Shown in pieces: positions 43,787-51,338 of a DNA stretch of 64,000 nt. The notes beneath the pieces are model-generated. The model saw nothing but the letters and a program-made list of their open reading frames with translations. It did not search any database and was not told where the DNA came from. The stretch is taken from NCBI GenBank assembly GCA_963847965.1, contig CAWKCG010000012.1:124001-188000 (forward strand), given 5' to 3'. This DNA is from Palsa-504 sp963847965. Lineage in GTDB: Bacteria > Actinomycetota > Actinomycetes > Streptosporangiales > Streptosporangiaceae. The stretch's first letter is position 1. The number at the start of each line of letters is the position of its first letter. Made by a program: the position numbers and the translations under genes.

Positions 43787-44557
43787 TCAGCCGCGATGGC
43801 GTGGCGCCCTGAGCCGACGGAGCCTCCTCGCCACTCCCCACTGCGCGACCCGCCAGAACGCCTCCATGATGATGCTGTTGCTCATCTTGCTGGCGCCGTA
43901 CTCCCTTTCCACGAACGTGATGGGCACCTCGACGATCCGCAGGCCAGCCTCGGCGACCCGCAGGGTCAGGTCGATCTGGAAGCAGTACCCGGTCGACTGG
44001 ACCTGATCCAGGCTGATCGTCCGCAAGGTGGAGGCACGGTAGGCGCGGAACCCCGCGGTCGCGTCGCGGACGGCGACGCCGAGCATGAGCCGGGTGTAGA
44101 CGTTCGCGCCCCGCGAGAGCACCAGGCGGGACTTGGGCCAGTTGAGCACGCGGCCGCCGGTTACCCAGCGGGAGCCGATGGCCAGGTCCGCTTGGGCGAG
44201 GGCGCCGACCAGGCTGGGCAGGTGCTCGGGCTGGTGCGAGCCGTCCGCGTCCATCTCCACGATCACGTCGTAACCGCGTTCCAGGGCCCAGCTGAACCCG
44301 GCGATGTACGCCTTGCCCAGGCCCGACTTCTCCGTCCGGTGCAGGACCTGCACGTGCGGATCGGTCTCGGCGAGCTTGTCCGCGATGTCACCGGTGCCGT
44401 CCGGGCTGTTGTCATCCACCACGAGCAGGTCAGCCTCTGGCAGCGCCGCCCTGACCCGGCCCGCGACGGACTCCAGGTTCTGCCTCTCGTTGTAGGTGGG
44501 CATGATGATGACCGTCTGGCCGACCGGCGGATCAGCTGGTGGGTGTGGCTCAGTCAC
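43787..44557 (-). CDS. ppm1: Polyprenol monophosphomannose synthase
   Basis: A 256-residue GT2 glycosyltransferase: IIMPTYNERQNLESVAGRV, VVDDNSPDGTGDIA, the DxD-type EMDADGSHQPEHL, and the C-terminal SKMSNSIIMEAF typical of dolichol-phosphate-mannose synthase-like enzymes. It transfers mannose from GDP-mannose to polyprenyl phosphate for mannolipids and protein O-mannosylation. It lacks the N-terminal acyltransferase domain of mycobacterial Ppm1 and has no membrane helix. Start GTG 44557. Confidence 0.88.
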   Translation of the reverse strand: MTEPHPPADPPVGQTVIIMPTYNERQNLESVAGRVRAALPEADLLVVDDNSPDGTGDIADKLAETDPHVQVLHRTEKSGLGKAYIAGFSWALERGYDVIVEMDADGSHQPEHLPSLVGALAQADLAIGSRWVTGGRVLNWPKSRLVLSRGANVYTRLMLGVAVRDATAGFRAYRASTLRTISLDQVQSTGYCFQIDLTLRVAEAGLRIVEVPITFVEREYGASKMSNSIIMEAFWRVAQWGVARRLRRLRAPRHRG

Positions 44558-45319
44558 GACCTCTGCCTATCGCTGCGCTGGTTAACACGCGTTAACCACG
44601 GACGTGCAGGACATGATATCCCCGTGCTCGCGCGGCCAGGCTCGGCCGCGCATACGTCGCTGGCCCCCACCACGACAACGAACCGGCTACCGGGTTCGTG
44701 CCCGCACGCCAGGTAGGCAGGCAGGACTTCCTCGCCAAAGGAAGAAGGAAAAGGACCCGGGCAACGCCTTCGGACCGGAGTCCGTCCCGTTGGCAACGGG
44801 CTCGGCCTCCGTTGTCTACTGGCTGCCCGGGCCCTTTCCACGCCCAACCCCCCATCCAGCCGGATGAGCGTCGCAGACCCGTTCGGCCCTCTCGGGTTAC
44901 GTCCGGCCTCGGGCGCGGCTGGATGCGAGCGCCCACTGCCTGATGCAGCCCTGAACCTGACGAGTCCGCAGGTCCGGCTGACGAGCCCGGTGCTGGACCT
45001 GAGCAGCAACTTACCCTCGATCGCGGCAATGTCAACCGACACCGGTCTACGGACGGGGAAGGTTCGATCACATTCCGTAACCACTAAGGGGAATGTCTCT
45101 GCGCCTTTTCCCGGCGTCGCCTACGGCCCGTCACGCTGCCCTAAGTGATCTGTCGTCTTTGTCGGACGAAGGGAGGATTTTTATCTCCGCAGTAGAAAAT
45201 ATTGCCGTGGTGGCCCGTTGCGCGCCGCGCTTTCGGGGTATGGATTCCCCCACTTGGCGTCTTCGACGTCCCGCCCGCGCTTCCGCGGCTAACCCCGCAG
45301 CCCCTTTCGGAGGTGATCG
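44558..45319. other. 760-base stretch without a gene but with strong structure
   Basis: Frames here lack coding character. The stretch contains the multi-stem element at 44747-44839 and two more hairpins at 44911-44934 and 44969-45001. The right end (45050-45240) is less GC-rich, for example ggatttttatctccgcagtag, and must hold the promoter of the 45320 gene. The left end near 44560-44640 must hold that of ppm1. Confidence 0.55.
44747..44839. ncRNA. Candidate structured RNA (three-way junction)
   Basis: The ends pair with each other: 44756-44763 (CCCGGGCA) with 44824-44831 (TGCCCGGG), then five to seven more pairs after one mismatch (44747-44754 with 44833-44839). Inside are two hairpins, CGGAC-cgga-GTCCG (44771-44784) and CCCGTTG-G-CAACGGG (44786-44800). 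Long closing helices of this kind are unusual by chance, even at high GC. I recognise no Rfam family and cannot tell the strand; the minus strand would end in a pyrimidine-rich tail (TCCTTTTCCTTCTTCC). A mobile-element remnant is possible. Confidence 0.35.
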
Positions 45320-45562
45320 ATGGATGATAACGCCGACCGGTTCCTCGACCTGATCCACCAGCTCGAGGACTTCACCCGCACGGTGAGCCCTGATCAGGCC
45401 CATTCTGAGTTCGATGAGACGACGCTCCAGCTGTTCTGGATGCGGTGGCCGCAGCTGTCGGCATGGGCGGGTTCGCTGTGGCGCCTGCTGTCAGAAGAGC
45501 TCGCCGGCCCGGCCGCCCCGCACGACGACTCGGAGCTGTACGAAATCGGCGAAAGTGGCTGA
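45320..45562 (+). CDS. Small hypothetical protein coupled to a CBS protein
   Basis: An 80-residue acidic soluble protein rich in Trp and Leu (DRFLDLIHQLEDFTRTVSPDQ, then LQLFWMRWPQLSAWAGSLWRLLSEE), likely helical. It has a near-perfect GGAGGTGATCG ribosome site. Its stop overlaps the GTG start of the CBS gene by 8 bases, so the two are probably translated together. I know no family for it. Confidence 0.7.
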   Translation: MDDNADRFLDLIHQLEDFTRTVSPDQAHSEFDETTLQLFWMRWPQLSAWAGSLWRLLSEELAGPAAPHDDSELYEIGESG

Positions 45563-45977
45563 CAACGGCCGCCGGACCCTGACGGTCGGCGATGTGATGC
45601 ACACGCAGCTGGTGTCGACCAGCCCGGACTGCCCGGTCGCCGAGGCGGCGGCCGCGATGGTGCAGGAGAAGGTGGGCTCGGCCCTGGTGATGCAGGGGCC
45701 CTTCCTGGCCGGCATCCTCACCGAGCGCGACGTGCTCAGGGCGGCGGCATCGGGGAGCGATCTCACCGCGGAGTCCGTCTCGGCGTGGATGACCGCCGAC
45801 CCGCAGTCAACGGGGCCGGACACCACGGTGGAGGACGCCGCGCAGATGATGCTCCTGAACGGCTTCCGGCACCTCCCCATCCTGGAAGGGCGCACCCTGC
45901 GGGGCGTGGTCAGCCTGCGCGACCTGTTCGCCGCCAGGATCAGCCGTCCGCCCCAGCAGCGCGGTTCCGCCCTCTAA
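45555..45977 (+). CDS. Two-CBS-domain protein
   Basis: A 140-residue protein with a pair of CBS motifs: VGDVMHTQLVSTSPDCPVAEAAAAMVQEKVGSALVM and 'SVSAWMTADPQSTGPDTTVEDAAQMMLLNGFRHLPIL'. The motif ends with TERDVLRAA and SLRDLFAARI. Stand-alone CBS pairs bind adenosine nucleotides and sense energy state. No effector domain is attached. GTG 45555 overlaps the upstream gene's stop; longer frames to 45414 are antisense-like. Confidence 0.85.
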   Translation: MADNGRRTLTVGDVMHTQLVSTSPDCPVAEAAAAMVQEKVGSALVMQGPFLAGILTERDVLRAAASGSDLTAESVSAWMTADPQSTGPDTTVEDAAQMMLLNGFRHLPILEGRTLRGVVSLRDLFAARISRPPQQRGSAL

Positions 45978-46081
45978 CGCCGCTCCCATCTGTCCCCCAT
46001 CGACCCTTGGCCCGCAGGCCTGGCGGAACCGCCTGTGGCAGGACAGCTCAGGCTGCGGGCGAGGTCTGGTGTAATCGGCAC

Positions 46082-46591
46082 ATGCTGGAGACGCCGCAGG
46101 AGATGGATCGCCTGCAACAGCTGCTTGACCGCAGCGCCGCCGCGGCGGGGCCGCACCTGCGGGGCATCATCACCGGCGAGCGCCGACTGAGCGCCGCGCG
46201 GGTGTGCCAGACCCTGCTGGGCATGCGGCTGCTCGTGGTGGCCACAGTGACCGCCGACGGACGCCCGCTGACCGGCCCGGTCGACGGCTACTTCCTGCAC
46301 GGATCGTTCTACTTCAGCTCCGGCCGCGACTCGGTGCGCATGCGCCACCTGGCCGCCCGGCCCGCGGTCAGCGCCACCTACCTGCCGGGTGAGAGCCTCG
46401 CGGTGACCGTACACGGCCGGGCCGAGCTGTTCGACGTCAACGACCCGGCCCGGGATGAGCTGCGCCAGGCGATGCTCGACCACTACCTGCCGCTCCAGGG
46501 ACCGGGCTTTCAGACCTGGCTGGACCAGGCGGACGCCGTGGGAGCGCGCATCGCCGCGGAGAAGATGTTCACGTTCGCCGCGGCGGGTTGA
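46082..46591 (+). CDS. Pyridoxamine 5'-phosphate oxidase-like (FMN/F420-type) protein
   Basis: A 169-residue split-barrel protein: LLVVATVTADGRPLTGPVDGYFLHGSFYFSSGRDSVRMRHLAARPAVSATYL is the flavin-binding barrel signature, followed by AVTVHGRAELFDVN and a C-terminal helix. The family binds FMN, F420 or haem and includes many unassigned oxidoreductases. ATG 46082 is the natural start. A decayed gene begins 5 bases after its stop. Confidence 0.8.
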   Translation: MLETPQEMDRLQQLLDRSAAAAGPHLRGIITGERRLSAARVCQTLLGMRLLVVATVTADGRPLTGPVDGYFLHGSFYFSSGRDSVRMRHLAARPAVSATYLPGESLAVTVHGRAELFDVNDPARDELRQAMLDHYLPLQGPGFQTWLDQADAVGARIAAEKMFTFAAAG

Positions 46592-46595
46592 GGCC

Positions 46596-47072
46596 GTGAC
46601 CGGCGATCCGGACGTGATCGGGCTGCTCCAGCGCGCGGACTGGACCAGGCTCACCATCTCGGCCACGGTGAACGACGGGTCCACGGTCCTGGTCGCGCCG
46701 GGCCGAAGGTACCGGGAGCAGACGCCTGACGGCCTCAGGGGATGTGACGGCGGCCCGCTTCCGGATCGGCCGCACCGAGGCGATCGTGGACGCCCAGCTC
46801 GGCATCCTGCTGCGTGTCTCGCGGGCGGACGGCCGCCGGGAACCCGAGGTGACCGAGCTGGTCAGCCTGGACGTCAACCCGGTCATCGACGCGGCCGTGT
46901 TCGCGCCGCCTCCGGGCAGCACCATCGAGAAGAGCCCCTGGGAGGAAAGGAAGCCGAACCCCCGAGGGGCCCGGTCACTCCGCTGACCGTGGCGGGCGCC
47001 AGGGCCCGGGAGGTCGCTAACCAGACAGCGAAGGCGGCCAGGGACTTCCTGCGCCGGATGGGACTGTCCTGA
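46596..47072 (+). pseudogene. Frameshifted, internally deleted gene of unknown function
   Basis: Protein-like sequence is split among two frames. GTG 46596 opens with DVIGLLQRADWTRLTISATV and VAPGRRYREQTPDG. After about 46744 a different frame gives RFRIGRTEAIVDAQLGILLRV and VSLDVNPVIDAAVFAPPPG. The first frame resumes near 46955 and ends in VANQTAKAARDFLRRMG. The likely ancestor is a roughly 200-residue actinobacterial protein resembling LolA/RseB-like DUFs, with a central piece missing. Non-functional unless these are sequencing errors. Confidence 0.55.
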
Positions 47073-47454
47073 CGCGCTCGGCCAGCGTGAAGACGCCGAG
47101 CGCGGCGCGATCGGGGTACGGCAGCCAGTCGATGGCCAGGCGCCGCGTCACGTAGTCGATCGCGGACCGGACCCGCGGGATCTCCGGGTCGTCGGTGCGG
47201 CCGTTAGGGGCGAACCACAGGCCCAGCCCCGGGCGGATCAGGTCCGGTAGCGGGATCCGGTGCCGCAGTCCGGTCGAGAGGGCGGCAGCGTAGGTGTCCA
47301 GCAGGCCCGCGCCGCAACTGCCGTGCTTACCCCAGCGGATGTAGACCTCGCCGAGGCTGCCGTCCTCCCGCTGGTTGGCGCTCAGGCACAGCCGTTCGGC
47401 GCCGATGGTCACGGTGACCGTATGCCCGCTGCGCCGTCGGCCACCCGTCGTCAT
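47017..47454 (-). CDS. TSCPD-domain protein
   Basis: A 145-residue protein dominated by a TSCPD-type domain: 'LGEVYIRWGKHGSCGAGLLDTYAAALSTGLRHRIPLPDLIRPGLGLWFAP' and 'DDPEIPRVRSAIDYVTRRLAIDWLP'. These match the C-terminal domain of vitamin B12-dependent ribonucleotide reductase. Isolated TSCPD proteins are common in actinomycetes with no settled role. I take ATG 47454 (MTTGG) over the longer frame to 47487, which runs through the AT-rich intergenic edge. Confidence 0.75.
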   Translation of the reverse strand: MTTGGRRRSGHTVTVTIGAERLCLSANQREDGSLGEVYIRWGKHGSCGAGLLDTYAAALSTGLRHRIPLPDLIRPGLGLWFAPNGRTDDPEIPRVRSAIDYVTRRLAIDWLPYPDRAALGVFTLAERVRTVPSGAGSPWPPSLSG

Positions 47455-47581
47455 CGTCTCTCTCCGAACTGCCGCACCGCCGACCACCCACCGTAATCAT
47501 CTCTCCTCGAACTGGTATATGAATTTACTTATGATACGTGCATCACCTGCCTGCTGACCAGCGGTAGGTAAGGTAGCGATC

Positions 47582-48091
47582 GTGAACCACGTCCTCACCA
47601 CGCCACGCCTGGTCCTATGTCCGGTGACGCCACGTGACCACGCCGCGTTGCTGGCCCACTGGACCACGCCCGACGTTCGGCGGTTCCTGTTCGACGGCGG
47701 GATCATGTCGGCGGACGAGGTCACCGAGGCCATCGAGGACAGCGCGCGGGATTTCGCCGCGGCCGGGTACGGCGTGTGGCTGATCCACGAGAAAGACCGG
47801 GCCGATCTGATCGGTACGGCCGGGCTGCGGCCGCTGGAACACCTCGGTCTTGAGATCTTCTACAGCCTGGCGCCCGGTTGGTGGGGCGAGGGATACGCCA
47901 CCGAGGCCGCCCGCGCCGTGGTCGAGCACGCCCTGGGCCCGCTCGGCCGGCCTGAGGTGCTGGCCGAGGTGGACGAGGGCAATACCGCGTCGGTCGCAGT
48001 CGTCGAACGGCTCGGCATGACCCCGTTCGAGGTGGTGCCCGGCGTGCTCGGCCCCATGACCCGCTTCCGCCGGGCGGGCCGAACCCCCTAG
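47582..48091 (+). CDS. GNAT-family N-acetyltransferase
   Basis: A 169-residue GNAT of the RimJ/RimL type: TPRLVLCPVTPRDHAALLAHW at the N-terminus, acetyl-CoA-binding 'YSLAPGWWGEGYATEAARAVVEHAL', and C-terminal 'DEGNTASVAVVERLGMTPFEV'. It would acetylate an amine on a small molecule or a protein N-terminus. The GTG start has no strong ribosome site. It precedes the FAD oxidoreductase by 9 bases, probably as an operon. Confidence 0.85.
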   Translation: MNHVLTTPRLVLCPVTPRDHAALLAHWTTPDVRRFLFDGGIMSADEVTEAIEDSARDFAAAGYGVWLIHEKDRADLIGTAGLRPLEHLGLEIFYSLAPGWWGEGYATEAARAVVEHALGPLGRPEVLAEVDEGNTASVAVVERLGMTPFEVVPGVLGPMTRFRRAGRTP

Positions 48092-48100
48092 CCTTCGATC

Positions 48101-49525
48101 ATGGCGCGGATCGTGGTGGTGGGGGCCGGGGTAGTGGCGCTGGGGGCCTCGATGCTCCTGGCCGGTGACGGTCATCAGGTCACCGTGCTCGAGCGGGACC
48201 CGGACCGGCCGCCAGACGACCCGGCGGAGGCTTGGCAGCGCTGGGAGCGCCCGGGGCTGAACCAGTTCCGGCAGGCGCACGCGTTCCTGGCCGGCTTCCG
48301 CTCGGTCCTCGAAGCGGAGCTGCCCGAGGTGGCCAAGACCCTGCAGGCCGCCGGCGGGCTGCGGCTGAACTTCATCCGCGACGTGCTGCCCACGGCGGTC
48401 ACCGGCGGCTGGCGGGACGGTGACGAGCGCTACGAATGGCTGACGGGCAGGCGCGCGACGGTGGAGGCCGTCCTCGCCGCGGCGGCCGAGTCGACCCCGG
48501 GCGTGGAGATCCGCCGCGGCACGCCCGTCGTCGGCCTGATCCGCGGGTCTGCGGCCCGCCCGGGCGTCCCGCACGTGGCCGGAGTACGGACCAGGGTCGG
48601 CGAATCCATCCCGGCCGACCTGGTGGTCGACATGAGCGGGCGGCGGTCCGCCTTGCCCGCCTGGCTCCGGGGCATCGACGCCCGCCCTCCCGTCGAGGAA
48701 CTGGAAGACAGCGGGTTCCTGTACTACGGGCGGTACTTCCGGTCGGCGGACGGGTCGATACCCGCCATGCGGGGGGCCACCCAGCTGGACTGGGGGACCA
48801 TCACCTCGCTTACCCTGCCCGCGGACAACGGGACCTGGGCTGTCGTGCTCGTGACCGGCTCGAAAGACACCGCGCTGCGCCCGCTGCGCGAGACAGGCCG
48901 CTGGACGGCGCTCGTACGCAGCCTCCCGCCGGTCGCCCACTGGCTGGACGGGACCCCGCTCGATGACGAGGTCCGGGTGATGGCCCGGCTGGAGGACCGC
49001 TACTACGGCTTCGTCGTCGACGGCCAGCCGGTCGCCACCGGCGTCGTGGCCGTGGCCGACTCCTGGGCGTGCTCCAACCCCGCGAACGGGCGCGGCGCGT
49101 CAATCGGCATGCTGCACGCCCTAGCGCTGCGGGACCAGCTGCGAGCGGCCGGCCTGGACGACCCGGCGGCGTTCGCCGATGCCTTCCACGCCGCCACCGC
49201 CGAGATCATCGAGCCGTGGTACCGCGCCACCCTGACCAGCGACCGGCACCGCCTTGGCGAGATCGAGGCCGGCCTGTCCGGCGCGACCTATGACTCGCCG
49301 GACCCCGCGTACCAGCTGGAGAAGGCCCTCGACGCCGCGACCGGGCGCGACCCGGACTGCGCCCGCGCGACCCTCGACATCCGCCTCGTCCTGCGGACAC
49401 CCGGGCAGGTATTCGCCCGGCCCGGGCTGCGCGAGAAGGCCCTCGAGCTTGGATCTGGCTGGCGTGACGAGCTGGCGTTCGGCCCGACCCGCGAGAAGAT
49501 CCTCGCGGTGGTATCTGAGTCGTAG
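48101..49525 (+). CDS. FAD-dependent oxidoreductase
   Basis: A 474-residue flavoprotein with the FAD-binding GxGxxG-type fold as GAGVVALGASMLLAGDG at residues 8-24 and an Asp-containing second motif (VVAVADSWACSNPANGRG). It resembles geranylgeranyl reductase/tryptophan halogenase-like monooxygenase-fold proteins. The substrate is unknown. It lies in an apparent operon between the GNAT gene and an alpha/beta hydrolase gene 19 bases downstream, a set that would fit modification of a small molecule. Confidence 0.8.
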   Translation: MARIVVVGAGVVALGASMLLAGDGHQVTVLERDPDRPPDDPAEAWQRWERPGLNQFRQAHAFLAGFRSVLEAELPEVAKTLQAAGGLRLNFIRDVLPTAVTGGWRDGDERYEWLTGRRATVEAVLAAAAESTPGVEIRRGTPVVGLIRGSAARPGVPHVAGVRTRVGESIPADLVVDMSGRRSALPAWLRGIDARPPVEELEDSGFLYYGRYFRSADGSIPAMRGATQLDWGTITSLTLPADNGTWAVVLVTGSKDTALRPLRETGRWTALVRSLPPVAHWLDGTPLDDEVRVMARLEDRYYGFVVDGQPVATGVVAVADSWACSNPANGRGASIGMLHALALRDQLRAAGLDDPAAFADAFHAATAEIIEPWYRATLTSDRHRLGEIEAGLSGATYDSPDPAYQLEKALDAATGRDPDCARATLDIRLVLRTPGQVFARPGLREKALELGSGWRDELAFGPTREKILAVVSES

Positions 49526-49544
49526 CGAACAGGAGGAGGCCGGG

Positions 49545-50357
49545 ATGGGCCGGGTAGAGGTGGATGGGGTCGGTACCGAGTACGAGGTCACCGGGGACGG
49601 GCCGCCGGTCGTGCTGCTGCACGGCTTTCCCGACTCGGGCCGGCTCTGGCGGCACCAGGTGCCGGTCCTGGCGGGGGCGGGATTCCAGGTCATAGTGCCG
49701 GACCTGCGCGGTTACGGGCGTTCCGATAAGCCAGCGGACGTCGGCGCCTACTCGATCCCGCTCCTGGCCGGCGACGTCCTGGCGATCCTCGCCGACCTCA
49801 AGGTCTCCAGGGCCCACCTCGTGGGCCACGACTGGGGCGCCGCCCTGGCGTGGGCGCTCGCTTCCTTCGCGCCCGGCTGCGTCGACCACCTGGCCGTGCT
49901 CTCCGTCGGCCACCCGGCCACGTTCCGCCGCACTCCGCGGCAGCGCGAGAAATCGTGGTACATGCTGCTGTTTCAGTTCCCCGGGGTCGCAGAACGCTGG
50001 CTGAGCGGGGACGACTGGGCCAACTTCCGTACCTGGGCGGGGCACCCGGACGCCGCTGGCGTGATCGCCGACCTGGAAGCGAACGGCTCGCTCACCCCCG
50101 GCCTCAACTGGTACCGGGCCAACGTCCCGCCCGAGTCGTGGGTAACGCCGCCGTCCTCGCTCCCGCCCGTCCAGGCCCCCACGATGGGCGTCTGGAGCAC
50201 GGGAGACCCCGCCCTCACCGAGACCCAGATGACCGACTCCGCGCAGAACGTGGCGGGGCCGTGGCGGTACGAGCGCCTGGACGGCCCGGGTCACTGGATG
50301 CAGCTCGACGCGCCCGACGAAGTCAACGCCCTGCTGCTCGACTTCCTACCCAGCTAG
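49545..50357 (+). CDS. Epoxide hydrolase-like alpha/beta hydrolase
   Basis: A 270-residue alpha/beta hydrolase: oxyanion motif VLLHGFPDSGRLWRHQ, 'VIVPDLRGYGRSDKP', the nucleophile elbow GHDWGAALA with an Asp nucleophile as in epoxide hydrolases and haloalkane dehalogenases, and the catalytic His in GPGHWMQLD. The Asp nucleophile and the GYGRSD motif favour an epoxide hydrolase. ATG 49545 follows AGGAGGAGG. It is the third gene of a probable operon (47582-50357). Confidence 0.85.
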   Translation: MGRVEVDGVGTEYEVTGDGPPVVLLHGFPDSGRLWRHQVPVLAGAGFQVIVPDLRGYGRSDKPADVGAYSIPLLAGDVLAILADLKVSRAHLVGHDWGAALAWALASFAPGCVDHLAVLSVGHPATFRRTPRQREKSWYMLLFQFPGVAERWLSGDDWANFRTWAGHPDAAGVIADLEANGSLTPGLNWYRANVPPESWVTPPSSLPPVQAPTMGVWSTGDPALTETQMTDSAQNVAGPWRYERLDGPGHWMQLDAPDEVNALLLDFLPS

Positions 50358-50428
50358 GCGGGCACCCCGCGCATCACCGTCACCAGGACCCGGGCCCGGC
50401 GCGGCGACCGGGCCTGGGTGCGGCAACG

Positions 50429-51034
50429 TCATCTCTCCGGGTTGGCAGGCATCGACCGCAGCCACACGACACCCGGCCCGGAAAGCACGGCGCAAGGGTA
50501 GGCGTCGTCGTGGCCGGAGACACCCTGGACCTGTGTGACCTGGATGGCGATCGTAGCGTCGAACATGCCGATGTGCCTGGGGTGCGCCCGCAGCGACTGG
50601 CCCGCGGTCAGCTCGCGTTTCACCACGTCGCCGGGCATCTCGATCCAGGCGCGTCCCGTGCCGCCGATCCGCCACAGCGCCAGCCGGTCGCCGTCGGGGG
50701 GCCCGGAGGTCAGGGGGCTGGCGTCGGCGACGACCTCCACACCGGGCGTGCCGGCCAGGAAGCTGGACTCGCGGACCAGGCAGCCCTCACAGCCGGGGCC
50801 GATATCGACGCTCAGGATGCTGCCGGGAAGCTTGGATGCGAACGCGACGACGCCGGGCTCACCGGTGGCCGTGTAGACGCACAGCCGCGGCTCATGCTGG
50901 GCCTCACCGACCGCCGCCATCTCGATCGAGTCGGTCATCCACGCGAACTGGCCGACCTCGGCGACGACACTCTCGCCCGGGTCAAGCGAGATCGACAGCA
51001 CCGGCTGCGTCGCACCGAGGAGCTGATCTCGCAT
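50429..51034 (-). CDS. AIM24-family protein
   Basis: A 201-residue beta-rich protein of the AIM24 type (TIGR00266 group): 'SLDPGESVVAEVGQFAWMTDSIEM', 'ILSVDIGPGCEGCLVRESSFLAGTPGVEV', and 'YPCAVLSGPGVVWLRSMP' near the end. The family is found from bacteria to mitochondria with no clear enzymatic role. ATG 51034 is taken, since the longer frame to 51154 codes low-complexity sequence. An inverted repeat (51196-51234) lies upstream. Confidence 0.8.
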   Translation of the reverse strand: MRDQLLGATQPVLSISLDPGESVVAEVGQFAWMTDSIEMAAVGEAQHEPRLCVYTATGEPGVVAFASKLPGSILSVDIGPGCEGCLVRESSFLAGTPGVEVVADASPLTSGPPDGDRLALWRIGGTGRAWIEMPGDVVKRELTAGQSLRAHPRHIGMFDATIAIQVTQVQGVSGHDDAYPCAVLSGPGVVWLRSMPANPER

Positions 51035-51195
51035 GACCCCCCTACGCGTTGGACGCTTCCGGCGCGCTCGTGCTGCTCGCGTGCCGGTGCCCCCGCCGTG
51101 CGCCTGCGCCCATGACGCGCTACTGCTCCCGCCGCGCTCACCGCTCCCCAGCATTAGATGCTTGAGCGCGGCGGAAGCATATGCGGCATTTCTAC

Positions 51196-51234
51196 ATGTA
51201 TGAGCGGGTGCGCCGAATCCCGCGGTTCATACAT
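51196..51234. promoter_or_regulatory. Inverted repeat ATGTATGA/TCATACAT
   Basis: Perfect 8-base arms at 51196-51203 and 51227-51234, with an inner GCGGG/CCCGC pair and a GGT bulge. It lies between the XRE/LuxR regulator's stop and the AIM24 gene. It could be an operator for a regulator dimer or a strong RNA hairpin. Confidence 0.5.
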
Positions 51235-51338
51235 CCTGCTGATCCCTTTAAGAACATGAGCCCCAGAGCGTCACTGAGGTCCCCCTGATGGTGCCGATCG
51301 GGACCAGTGAACCGCAGCCTGCTATAACACCCTGGTGC

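Noticed and set aside
44950..45001. Two CTGACGAG motifs resembling the hammerhead ribozyme core
   Set aside because: No matching GAAA core strand and no three-stem arrangement could be drawn; the motifs fall in ordinary GC-rich hairpins.
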